From contig NC_037598.1 of the NCBI RefSeq assembly GCF_003073045.1, forward strand, positions 24,613,822 through 24,677,821: DNA of 64,000 bases. The letters run 5' to 3'. Under the pieces are notes generated by a model, which was not told where the DNA came from, searched no databases, and was given only the letters and a program-made list of their open reading frames with translations. Shown here piece after piece: positions 46,052 to 58,432 of this stretch. This stretch comes from Pomacea canaliculata (lineage: Eukaryota; Mollusca; Gastropoda; Architaenioglossa; Ampullariidae). The stretch's first letter is position 1. Each line of letters starts with the position of its first letter. Made by a program: the position numbers and the translations under genes.

Positions 46052-47184
46052 GAATATAAGGCGGTGAAGAGAAGAGTATGAATATTAAGTAGACATTTCT
46101 TCAAAAGAAAAGGTGGATAAACAGTCTCCTGAAGTGATGCCAGACATGTATGCCAACAGTTTTTTTACTTTTATTTATTTGCATAAGTTTTGCAGTGGTG
46201 AATTTACAGTCCACTTAAAATTCCATAATTGATCAAACTTTATGCGTGCTCGTCTCTCACTTATTGATCAAGTGACTAATTTGATGTTTAATAAACATTG
46301 CCCTTTGAAATAACGACCTAATGAAGTAGCAAAGTAACACACCAAATATTTCATGTGTGCCGATCTGGATACTTTGAAAAAAATTCTGCTGCTTGTTGTC
46401 CAAAATTGACTTTGTAATGTTTGTTAAATATTGAAGTGTTCTGTTATTTCAAACGTTTGTATTTTTTAATGAATTTATGATGATACATGTTTTGTGAATG
46501 AGCGCATGATATTAATATTCTAGGACAGGTAGAAGATATTAAGAAAGATTGCTTTCAAAGGTGTTAATTTTCTCTCTCAGTCTGTAGTGAGCAGAGTGTG
46601 TCTAGGTACTCATAAAATAATCTCACGTGTGTATGTGTGAAACTTGGGAAAGAATGAAAGAATAAATATGGTCACCATTATAACTATCCATGACTCTGTA
46701 AATAAACACGATGATGTCACCCGAGAGTGTTTATTTTTCATCCAGACATTATTTTCATCTAATCTTATGGTTTATTATACTTGTTTTGTATCAACCACCA
46801 TTTGTAACATTGGTAGTGAAAAACGTTCTCTGTTCGATCTTCTATCTTTCTTCTTACAAACATCCACACGTTTGACATTTGCAAAATGTCCCTGAAACCT
46901 CGTTCCAGATACTCTACGCTTTATTTTTCAAAGTTTTGTTACATAGTAAATAAATAAGCAAAAAAAAAAAAAAAAAAAAAAAAAACCCAAACCGAACAAA
47001 CAAAGTTTACAGTTTACATCACAGTCGCCTTCTCCAAACACTCTTTGAAAACGGATCTCGTTTCTGTAATAAATATGCGCCTGAGGTATAAATCTTGTTG
47101 ACTGTTGGCGGGACAACTTCAATCACATTAGTCCGAGATGCATTTTACTATGAAGGCCATAACGACATTGCCGGTGTCTGACAG
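46052..47184. other. Intergenic region between GST genes 2 and 3
   Basis: Convergent 3' ends. AATAAA-type signals lie at 46287 and 46660-46665. A 25-bp A run is at about 46961-46985. No gene is seen. Confidence 0.5.
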
Positions 47185-50008
47185 CTAGAACTTCACTTTT
47201 GGCCTGGAGGCTATATACTCCTTCAGTCCGGGAAGATTTTCCACCTGCTCGCGCAGCTTGGCTATTTCCGGTGGGAAGATGGAGGCGGCGTCAGACTTCT
47301 CAAAGATGAGAGCGTCAAGGACATTGTAGAGGAACAGATCGGCCTGTGTCAGCTGATGGCAAAGAAAAACAAAAACAGACGAGAAACTGAATTCCATGTA
47401 CAGGTCATTGGTATGGATACAAAAATGCCACTAGCACCCGTATGAACACGCCCTTGTATACTAAATGTGAGCATCTAAAAAACTTTGCATTTGTCTTTTG
47501 CCATACTGGTGATAATTTCAGAATGTCTCTTTGCGAGAGTATTTTTTTAGAGGCATCTTACTTCAGCGTGAATTGCTAGCAAATTTAGTGCTCTTCAATT
47601 TAAAAAGAAAGCTTTGAACCTACCGAATCCCCCACGAGATAACCAGTGTCTCCGTTTTCCTTGAGCATCGTCTGAAAGTATCCCAGAAACTTTGGTGCGT
47701 CCACTTCAAATAGCTTCGTGTTCAGTTCTTCCTATCAACGAAAACAGCGAGTGTGTGAAGCACGGTCCACAGGTATTACATACACAACTTAATCATTTCA
47801 TATGCATCATATACAATTCACAAATACAGAGGCGATAACCCATCTCATCGCCTAATATAATCTCACTTAAAAATAGACAGTACTTCCGGCTGGAAATGAG
47901 GATTCGAGCCTGTCTTAAGACAACAAAAAAGAGGATGAGAGAAGATTAATTAGAAGATTAAAAAAATATGGTGAGAAAAGATTAAATAGAAGACGAAAAA
48001 TGAGATGACGAGAGAAGATTAACTACAATGTTTAAGACAACAGCCCACCCAAAGGCGACCAGGGTGGACTCAAACAACAAACGATCACCGGAAATGAAAA
48101 GGGAGTTTGATTTCCGAAGATGTTATCTATGACTAGTCCGTGATGGTGGTGTCTGTTTGGGGCTGATGATAGGCCATCAACAACAGCTCGTGGCTGGAGT
48201 GTGGCTCGTCATTGAACTGATTTATATTTTTTTGAGTATTTTTTTTTTTTGTTGTCTGGATTTCTCTCTCTCTCTCTCTTCGCGTGATCCAGCAAGTTAA
48301 AGAACTACTGGGGTGCAAACTATTTTTCTAATGGTTGGAACAGCTCAGTTTCTGTTTCTGTAAATGTGAGCGAATACGTCTTCTCCTCCCTCTCCCCCAC
48401 TTGAAGAATAAGGTTTAGAATATTTCCGCAGATCATTTGGTAAAAGCGACTTCATGCAAACCTTCTTGAGGTCGTCCTTCGCAGACTTGGCGTTGTATAT
48501 AATGTTGATAAAGTCCCCCGACAGAGCCACAGCCTCGTCAACACGAAGGTTCTGTACATCAGTTTTCCCATACAAGCCTGTGTTCAGAAGTTTGGATCAG
48601 GTCAAAGGGCAAGAACCAAGTCTACCTCTCGTCACTTTTGCTCGTCAAATTAATGATAGCAGTGAGTACGATACATGTGATAGTATGAAAACAACAATAT
48701 ATACAACACAGTCAAAACACAGAGGAAGAATTAACAACTATTTGAATATCTAATTACGGAAAGGCTGATTGTGATCTCAGAGGACGGCTGTTCCAGAAGA
48801 CTAGAAATGTATACATTGCACAGGTGTGAACACCCTTCGGCCAAATTACAGCTTGACCAAATACAGCAGACTAATTTTTAAGTAAATAATTTTGAATGGC
48901 CTACCAATGACGAATAAATATCCAAATGGCTCCTTGGAGGAAAAATATTATCCCCCTGCGTAAATTTTAATATGAGCATTGGCTCTGACCATCACTTTGT
49001 GTATTCAGTGACTTCATTAAATTTTGGAGAAATGCTTCTGGATCTCTAAAAGCAAAAGGTTTTTTCTTTACCTTTCACTCAAATTTTCTTTGTTGATAAT
49101 GGTATCCCCACACTTACCAAACTTCCTGGCGAAAAAGTTCGCCAAAGCCACCGTCTGGCCGTAAGGTTTTCCGTTGTACACCGCGTAAGGAAGTTGCCCG
49201 TATGGTGCCTCTGAAGTAAACAGTTTGAATAATAAGTATACAAGAATGGTACAGTTTCAAACTGTCATAAAGCTGATCATGTCAATCACTTCTGTGAGGT
49301 CTGAACTGAATTGGACTGCCATACTTTGCAATCGTGTTGTTCGCAGCCTCACCCCAGTCGCTGCCCTTGTGTCACCCTATGAGCCTGACAGGTCAGATTC
49401 GCTCTGACCTCGGCTTTCTCTCTCCCACTTATCAGACAAGTGGTTTGGCCGTCGCTCATTCCCTTTCTGTGGCTGTGATAAGTGGAATACCCTCCTGTAC
49501 GGTGGGGAAAGTATATCTGCCCGGACTTGAAATCTTTTTCATAAATACCTACTGTAATCAGTCTAACCTGTCTGATACTTTTCCACATTCTTCTGTCTGC
49601 GTTCCTTCATATTCCTGGCAAATTAAACTATGCTTGTGCACGTCTGTGTGTTTGATTGTGATGCCCCTTGTCATCATCAACACCTACAGCTTCTTGTATT
49701 TACAATTGCATTGATCTGGTCTCCGTAGGTGAAAATGTGCTACATTAATCCTTTTATTATTAAACAATATAAAAAGCCATAGGAGAACCATAATATGAAA
49801 AGTGTGTAGGCGCTGTAAAACAATTCATAACAATGTTGTAATACGTCATGGCACTGGGAAAAATGAGCCACTCACTGGACATCTCTTTAGGCCAGTCCAG
49901 GAAGGAGAGGCGGACGTCCTTGTACTTCTGTCCGGCGGCTGCTAGGATCAGTCGCACAGGTTCCCCCCGGGCCTGCAGGTTGAAGTACACGAACTTGAGG
50001 TCCGCCAT
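47185..50008 (-). CDS. Sigma-class glutathione S-transferase, gene 3
   Basis: Exons 50008-49876, 49210-49118, 48577-48462, 47731-47624 and 47352-47185, total 618 nt, 205 residues, fully open with matching phases. Catalytic Tyr at residue 8 (MADLKFVYFNLQARGEPVRL), APYGQLPYAVY with the cis-Pro. The glutathione motif is QTVALANFFARKFG: Thr replaces the Ser that usually contacts the gamma-glutamyl group. The C-terminal domain reads DVQNLRVDEAVALSGDFI, APKFLGYFQTMLKENG, LTQADLFLYNVLDALIFEKS and ends ASRPKVKF. Exon 3 uses the donor GTTTGC, which is weak. Close paralogue of gene 4 just to its right, in the same orientation, so a recent tandem duplication. Confidence 0.92.
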
Positions 50009-51718
50009 CTTACCTGTAGCAGACAGCTGCGACTATCTAACGCTTGTAGCTTCGGTAGCCAGGTGTGTTTAAATAAAAATATGTTAAAAAGGTGCAGACA
50101 ATGGCATTCATCTAGCCTGGTGTATCAGGAGCAGTAGTGGTAATGAAATCCCGGAACGGTAATGATTTAAAAAGCTAGCTATATCATAAAGTTCATTACT
50201 TGTGGAAGCTCACTCACGGACACACACACGCACACATGAACACACACTTACACAAACACACTTACTTGATTACTGGGAAGGCTTGTTCCGGTTGGATGTC
50301 AAAATGAAACTTTGTTTGATGATCAGTATGAACTCAAGAATCGTTATCGCGATGACGACATTTTACGCGATAGAAAGCGCGATGTCACTGTTTGATGATT
50401 AACTCGTGCACTCAATCCTCGTCCTCTAAAAACTTCAGCAAAAAGTTGTTTTACTCCACTCCTCCTATTTTCGTACAATAACCAAAACAATATTAAAACA
50501 AACATAATTGCTACTTAAACGACTTTCTGCTCGTTGACTTTCCTATGCGAGGGTTAAATACTGCTTTGTCCTATTTTCGGGGTTTGGGTACCTTTGTCAA
50601 ATAATACGAAGAAAAATAAATCCACCAAAAAGATAAGTTATGCTGAGCAGTTTTTACTATTTGTCAGTCACACTGTCTGGACCTGCTGACCTATAGTTGG
50701 TGCTGCTAGTACATCTTCCTCAGTGACTGGTCGGTTCACAAAATCAACATCGTCTTAACATTCACTTTCTTTAGTTTTTCGATCCCTTTCTTCCGATTAA
50801 CATTTGAATAACACTTTTCTTGATATTTGTATTTCGCTTCCTAATCAAAATGTAATGGTCAAAAAGTCTTGTTCACTATGAATGGACGAAAGAAGGACGT
50901 TTATCAGCCATTGCATTATATTGTTCTTTTATTGTATGTTTACAAGTTTTGCATTCTCTTCTTTTTTCAATTTCCAAAAATCCAAGAAATCTTCTATCTT
51001 ACCCTCATGCTTTTGAGAAAAAAAAATCCGTTTCTTCTTTTTTATCTTGTCTGACAGACATTTTTCATACACATGCATCTTGTAAAAAAGGGCATTGAAC
51101 AATATAATTGCTGAGTCTGCATGTCTTTCGAACAAATGTATTTTTTAAAGGCCTTTTTGTGCATTTTGTGTGTTTAAGAGTAACAGTGATTGCTTAGTTA
51201 TAACAGGAAACCACAGATATTTTTCAACGGGCATGGTTCTGTAATTTTGTTTATAAATATGGGTGAGGGAGAGAAAGAGAAAAAATATATAGAAGGGTAA
51301 ATGACAGATTACAGCAAACCAAGAGGAAGTCCATTCAATTATGAATCAGAAGTAAACAATTGTTTTTCTTTCACCTTTATTGTTGATATCCTTTGCTAAC
51401 TATAAACTGCTCCTTTGTGAAGCAAGAGAAACAATATTCTTTATTTGCTCTTTTCACTTGCAAACATCCACATGTACAAGTCCCTTGAAATTTTGTTATG
51501 TAAATAAAAGGCTGTACACTTTGTTCTGTTCTTTCTCAAACAAACAAACTATTTGTACATCTGGACAAAACTTTTTTTCCTTCTGGGCATTGTCACTGAA
51601 GGGAAAAGTAACTTTGCAGATAAGAGATCATACTAGCACTGGTCAGACGACTTCCGAGGACCTCACCCGGAATTTACTTTCACGTGTGAAAGCCATGTCA
51701 ACCTCGGGTATCTGACAG
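50009..51718. other. Intergenic region between GST genes 3 and 4
   Basis: Promoter side of gene 3 and 3' side of gene 4. A short (CA)n tract is at about 50218-50262. No gene is seen. Confidence 0.5.
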
Positions 51719-54155
51719 CTAGAAGCTCACTTCTGGTCGAGAAGCTAGATACTCCTTCAGTCCAGGGTTCGATTCCACCTGTTTGCGCAGTTTCACAATT
51801 TCCGGTGGAAAGGTGGAGGCCGCGTCAGACTTCTCAAAGACGAGAGAGTCGAGGACATTGTAGAGGAAAAGATCGGCCTGTGTCAGCTGATGGCAAGAAA
51901 ATGGCACGAAAACTTGAATTCCTTGTACATGATATGAAAACAATATTTACATGAATTTTCATGGATATATTTTGGAATGTGCATGCCATTCGTAGCTATA
52001 ATTATGTGCATACCATTTGGTATTAAAATGTGCATGCCTATTAGTATTTGTATGTTCATGCTATGTTGTATCATTGCATTCAAAATTAAAGTACATGCCG
52101 TCTATATATTGAAAATTATATCATAATGCCATTTTGGTTTTTGGTTGATTTTTTTTTTGCACGTTGATGATGATAATTGATGATGGTGATGATGATGAGG
52201 ATATGCACAGTCAACTCTAATGTATGAGAAACATTTGTTAATGCTTTTGTGCGAGAAAATGTTTTCAACTTCACCGCGAATGTTGAACATGTCTGGTTCT
52301 TCTCATTATAAATGTAAATGAGTTAACATACCGAACTGCCTACGAGGTAGCCTGTATTTCCGTTGTCCTTCAACAATCGCTGAAAGAATCCCAGAAACCT
52401 CGGTGCGTCTGAATCGAATAGATTCTTGTACAGCTCTTCCTGTTATTAGAAATAAATACAATAGTGATAGGCAGGACTCACAACTATCATTTCAAACATC
52501 ATTTAGAAGTATGCACACTTTAATACGAGTCCCTGCTAGCATACCTTCTTGGCCTTGTCTGACTCAAACTTGGCCTTGTATATGGTGTTGATGAAGTCCA
52601 CTGTCAGGCCCACAGCCTCGTCAACACGGAGGGCTTCCAGGTCCGTCTTCCCTGCCAAGCCTGTGCACAGAGATCTCGTTAAGGGTAGAGAAATATCAAC
52701 ACTAATTACCTTTTGTTTCTTCGCTTGCTAAGTACATTATGACAGTACATAAAGTACACCATGACAATCTGGATGGTGGTCACACTGACAAATCACAAAA
52801 CTCATTGACAAAGAACAATTATTTCACGAACTGTATGTCGGTGATCATAATATGTGTCGATATAGTTCTTTCTGTAAACGATTTTAATAAACCTTCATCA
52901 TTGTTTCATTTGGTAGCAGCATGTGTCTTTTATCATTGTTATTGTAGTTGCTGTTGATTGTATTGGTTGAATATGGTTGGATTCCCTTGTGCAGCTAAAT
53001 ATCAATTCTAATTACATATAGCAGATACAGAAATTTAAACAGTTATGTAAGAAAGAAAGTAAAAATTACAGATTTATAATACTGTTCAAGTAATTGACAT
53101 ATTTCACATTATTTATCCATAATTTCTCGGACCATTTTAAATGTTGAAGAAATGTTTTTTTTCAGAGCTCTGACACGACTCAGAATAAAGACAGTATTTT
53201 AAAAAAATGTTTGTAAATATCCACCAGACTTACCGAACTCCCTGGCAAAAAAGTTGGCCAAAGCCACACTCTGGCCGTAAATTTTCCCCTTGTACACTAC
53301 ATAGGGAAGCTGTCCGTATGGTGAATCTGAAGAGAACAGCTTTGATTAACAATTAAGCAGAATATGATTAATAAATCGCCAGGAATATGATTAATAATAA
53401 GGCGAATTTCTAAATTAAATAATTAATAAAAATGATTAATGATTGAGTTGTAATTTTATTAATAACTATGCAGGAATTAGATTAATAATTATGTAGGAAT
53501 GCAAACAAATGATTACTCAAGAATGACAAGCATACAAAAAAGCTAGCTTCTGTTTACTTCCGGGAGGAGATAACTACATCAAGGCTGCCTGGGATGAAGA
53601 TAAGGTGCTAGCATGTGAGGTGATGTACTCATCATATATGTTCAGTTGTTGGTACACAAGCACTTGCAGTAATATTACAGAATACAAGGACATATAGAGG
53701 AACAAGGACTGCTACAGATCAGACAGAGAGAGAGACACACACAACAATTAAAGTGGTATTCATGATAGAGAGAGGAGCAGACCCTACCTATATATATCAT
53801 TAGATTACTATTTATAGCTTTGTACTACATCTCTCACCAAATACAGTCTATTCCTTTCCAAGACAACCTACAATTATTATCTAGTAACATCCCTTCCTAT
53901 TGCAGCTAGACAGAGGAGGATGTTGAAGCAAAAACACAATCTACAGAAACACTGGATGAATTGCTGTGTCATGTGTCTGCACCAAGGGATGCTTAGTCAG
54001 ACAAAACGGACAAGTCACTCACTGGGTTTTCTCTTGGGCCAGTCCTCGAAGGAGATGCGAACGTCCTCGTATTTCTGTCCGGCAGCTGCCAGAATGAGCC
54101 TCACGGGCTCTCCTCGTGCCTGCAGGTTGAAGTACACGAGCTTGATGTCCGCCAT
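51719..54155 (-). CDS. Sigma-class glutathione S-transferase, gene 4
   Basis: Exons 54155-54023, 53326-53234, 52660-52545, 52439-52332 and 51886-51719, total 618 nt, 205 residues, open and in phase. Catalytic Tyr at residue 8 (MADIKLVYFNLQARGEPVRL), SPYGQLPYVVY, and QSVALANFFAREFG with the canonical Ser. The C-terminal domain has DLEALRVDEAVGLTVDFI, APRFLGFFQRLLKDNG and LTQADLFLYNVLDSLVFEKS; it ends ASRPEVSF. Exon lengths equal those of gene 3 exactly. Expected role is glutathione conjugation or isomerisation in detoxification. Confidence 0.93.
51960..52090. repeat. Degenerate minisatellite in GST gene 4
   Basis: ATGTGCATGCCATT-like units of about 28-32 bp recur four to five times in intron 4. 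Confidence 0.5.
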
Positions 54156-54952
54156 CTTGCCTCCGGCAGTCGACGTGGCCTGCAGTGCGTCTGTGTGTGT
54201 GTGAATGTGTGTGTGTCGTGAAGGGCATCTGAAGGCTGTAGTCACGTGTAGTGACGATGACGACTTATCTCCACTTTCCTCCCCTCTTTCGCCTGCCGTC
54301 TGCTGCAGTTATTGCTCTTTATGCTCTTTTTGCGGGCAGGCGACCTGAGGTCAAGACAATGTTAGAGATGCAAACACATGCGCGGAAAATAGGTCAGTGT
54401 CGAGGGAAACTCAAAGGTCGCGGCCAACTCAAATAACGCTTCGTCATGGGAGGTGGAAAGCGAGATGAAAATGTTAGCAGACACGTGTATGATCTTTGAA
54501 AATAAAATCTTATAACAGGGCAAACGGTAGTAATATCCTGTATAGAGTAACGCTACTAGCTTTCACAATTTTGTGGTGAGAAGAAAAGAAAGAATTATGC
54601 CAACTAACATCGCACGACCATGACTTAATGATTGCTACCACTTTCCCGACAATTACCGATAACATGAATCATAGTTTCCACTACAATCACTACAATATAG
54701 TCGTGATGGCTCACTTATATCAAAGGGAGATGGTAGCAGGGACGCAAGGGTTGGGTGTGTCACTGGCGTGTGAAAATGTCATCAAAGCCCGAAAGATCCA
54801 TTTAACATATCAGGGAGGTAGTTAATTGACTCTATTGCATTTCTAACAGTATGTGACAGTTTGAGCAGCTCAGCAGTTACCGGACTAAAACAGAGACAGG
54901 AGAATTAGTTCTGCCAATGGATTTTGGTAGATCGTATTTAATCCGTCTACAC

Positions 54953-55149
54953 CAAGGGCAACGTACGGTCCACGGTCGATGTCTATGGACCGGCCCGTCT
55001 GCCAACATTTGAAGTGCACTTGTTTTCATTTTTTTTTTAAAAATTTAGACTAGATTAATGTTATTAAAATTTAATTTATCCAGTACAGCAGCGTTAGAAA
55101 TCGGCAGCTTAGAATTGTGAGACCAAAAAGAAAACTTTGCCCACCCCTG
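54953..55149. mobile_element. hAT-type MITE, 197 bp
   Basis: Left end CAAGGGCAACGTACGGTCCA, right end TTTGCCCACCCCTG. Both resemble hAT termini of the CAGGGGTGGGCAA type. Flanking 8-bp repeats GTCTACAC (54945-54952) and GTCTAGAC (55150-55157) differ at one position. No coding capacity. Confidence 0.72.
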
Positions 55150-55159
55150 GTCTAGACTC

Positions 55160-58100
55160 TACGTCACCACCTGACCAGAATACTTTTTCACCTTCAGTTT
55201 ACTCCTGACACTAGCGTTGAACGAGGGCTGGTCGCTGGCTCAAGACTTGCTGTGGCTGTTGAAATGCACAGCTCCTTACATGAACTGATAACCTCTGGGT
55301 GGCCGTGAACATCCACACGAATTTGGGGCGGGGGTGAGGGAGTGGGGTCTGTCATTGACTCCCAATGGTACATGTGGGATGAGTGAGCTTATCTGTAGCC
55401 TGGTTAGAAGACGAACCCGCCGGCGTTAGGATGATAACTGGTACATCATAGCGTGGTCGGTGCAACTGATAAGAGATCGGAGCGTGGCTGGTGGGCATCT
55501 TGGATGATGCAATAGCAATGATGAAATACAGCTTCTCTTCTGATTTCAACGTCTACTTGTTTGTTTTGTTTGTTGTTGTTTTTTTTTGTTTGTTTGTTTG
55601 CTTGTTTGTTTGTTTGTTTGTTTGTTTTGTTTGTTTGTACCCAGGGAGCTCCGATTGATGTGACTGAAGTCGACGACCAGTGCAGGGTAGTCTGGGAACT
55701 TTCCTAAACGTCGTACACTGCTTTTTGAGAGTTCATTCAATTGTTGTAGTCGTATGAGCCTTCGGGTGGATGTACACGCCCACTGACACAAGGGAGCTAA
55801 GCAGTTTCGGCAAGCGGAATAACCGCAGCTGATGGTTTTAGTGTTGATGTTACCAAAGTAGTTTGTGGGCAGATAAATAATCTACTTGACTAAAATTACA
55901 ATCATATAACACCATTTTATGTGATTGAAACGTGAGGTCATTGAGAAGGAAGAGGAGAACAAAGAAAGAGGAAGAGAAACAGAATAAGGAGGAGAAAAAG
56001 AAGGATGTATAATCTCACTTATCCATACACACTCATACTATATATATCAAATAACAACAAGCACAAGTCACGTGAAATCCGTTTTTTATTCCCATATACG
56101 CGAAAAAAGTTCATAATCAGCACAAATTCATTTTCTTCTCAACGATTTTTTAAACTTGACATTGTTTTCAAAGTGGCCGTTGAGAATAATGGCAAAAAAT
56201 TACAATATTACCTTTGTTAAAAAAATGTGATAACGTAACTTTACAAAGTAAGAAACACAGAAGGAAAGGAAGTAAAAATAAAAGAAGAAAGAATGGATAA
56301 AGAAATTAACAGACGTAGGAAAGAAGAAGGAAAAAAAAAAAAGAATTACAGACTTGTCTAAGAAGTCTTAAAAAATAGAGAACAGTAAATACAGATAAGC
56401 TTATCTTCATCACTGAGTCACCCATAGAGTAAATATTTAGTTATATTCAAGTGATGCTCAGTTCATTACAAAGAGCTGGCCAAGTAGTTTCACAGTCAAT
56501 AAACAAAAAGACACAAGGCAGAAAGCTGTAAAGGCACATTGATTTGTATTCAAAAGGGTGCCGACAGATTTCTTCAGTCCTTTCATCAGTTTATCAGTCA
56601 CCCTGTACCCTGCATCTTGCAGTATCAAGATCCAAGAGGTGGACTCACTGTACCTGTAGTTATTTGCGGTCTGCCGGAGTAGATGGCAGCGAAGTGTTAT
56701 GTACAAACCTCACTACGTGCGCCGTTATCTCTTCTGTATTTTCTGCATTCTGCTTACTGAAGACTACGTGATGATGATGATTATCATAATTATTGGTTCG
56801 GGAACATTTGCGCCGTTGTAAGAAATCATGGACATGTGAAAAATCACCGGAACCAAATGTTACAAATGCTATCAGTATCACTGTTACAAATATTACACGA
56901 AAAAAAAAAAACTTAAGCCGCACAACAAGAAGCTCTAAACGTTTCCAAACACATCAACATGACCCGTGACCTGTCAACAGGCGGACACGGGGAACAGGTG
57001 ACGGGTGACTGGAGACATTACAACAATTGGTTTTGAAATTGAGAGATTACGGGAACTTAAAGTAGGGGTGGGACGGGAGGTGGTGACTAGGTACAATACA
57101 AAACACCAAACTCGCATGTTGTACATAGTTTATATGCGTGCTGAAATAAACGTTGCCTTAACGTAAGGTTTAAAATAAACATTTTTGTTTGTTTTTTCGT
57201 ATTTTTTGTTTTGTTTGTTTCTTTTTTCTTCACCAACACACCTGTATGTGACGTAAACGACACCTGGCGACATGATGAACACTTAGGAGGACAAAACGAA
57301 GACAAAAATGAGAAAGCAATAAAGGAAAAAGATTTGCGTGACTGTTTCAGGAATGTATGATAGTATCGTTTTCTTTTGGCTGTGGCCCCTGTTGCACACA
57401 ATAGTTATTAACCTTATTTACCGTAGAATCGGCAATTAACAAAGTCTCTATGCTTCACTCGTTTCAGGGTTTTTGTTTCCTATATTTAGTACACTCCTGT
57501 GGTGACGTTATCATTTCCCACAAATATCGTCAGTGATGACGTCATCAGTTCACTCAACGTCCTATTTTTAAATTTGACGTTTCAATGTCCCGAACATTTC
57601 CTCGCGCCACCCCGAGAAACCTCCATTGGTTTCCTGACACGGTAACAGGGGTATTTCAACTTGATACGTGAAATACTCGCGTGTGTATGTTTATTATGTT
57701 ATAATGTTATAATATGCTACAATATATTATATTATGACAGAATAACTATGTTATTTATAGTCTATGGGTATATAATTATTCTGAAGCGGTTGCTGTGCCA
57801 GGGGAGATCACTATCACTGCGGTAATGTAACAGACTGTGCGAGGTTGCGCCCCTTTGTCTACAAGCGTCCTGGGTAGTATTTATGTTTACGCTCAGCGTT
57901 TCGTTTTCTTGACTGTAGAAAATAAGAAGAAAATACATAAGGGAAATCTGATCATTAAAGAAATACAGGTGGCTAATTCCGTGAAAAAGGTGAGAAATTA
58001 ATCTGACAAATCAAACACTTTTTTTTTTGTTAAGACTAAGTAATGTCCAGATTAAGATATAACGACAAGAAACTTTTCTTATAAACCGCGGTGTCTGAAA

Positions 58101-58432
58101 ACGAAAACAACTTAGCCATGTACCACTTGAAGGTCTGTGCAGCTTCAGGATGTGGTGATGTCGCGGACAAATATAAAAATGTGTGAAATGCTCTCAAGCA
58201 AACTTTCATGAAGTACACCATCAACGTAGTTGCGCCTTTGTGTGTGATGTTTACAATACCATTGACAAATAAACAATGTTGATTATCCAGAAGTGACAGT
58301 TTCACTACATCTATATATATATATGCACAGACTGTAACGTTTTTACAGAACCGACACAATCAGGTTTTCACATAACATCACTTCATTCTCATAGGCAAAG
58401 AACAGAGAACCAGGGTCAGATCCTGTGGACAG
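55160..58432. other. No gene seen
   Basis: Intergenic sequence between GST gene 4 and the stress-protein gene. It includes the TTTG microsatellite below, an A run at about 56332-56342, and a short (TA)n at about 58311-58323. Open stretches at 56458-56923 and 57087-57401 have no recognised domain. Confidence 0.45.
55556..55638. repeat. (TTTG)n microsatellite
   Basis: About 80 bp of TTTG/TTTTG units with few interruptions. Confidence 0.92.

Noticed and set aside
55546-55791. Open frame with KQTN repeats
   Set aside because: Translation of the (TTTG)n microsatellite on the other strand.
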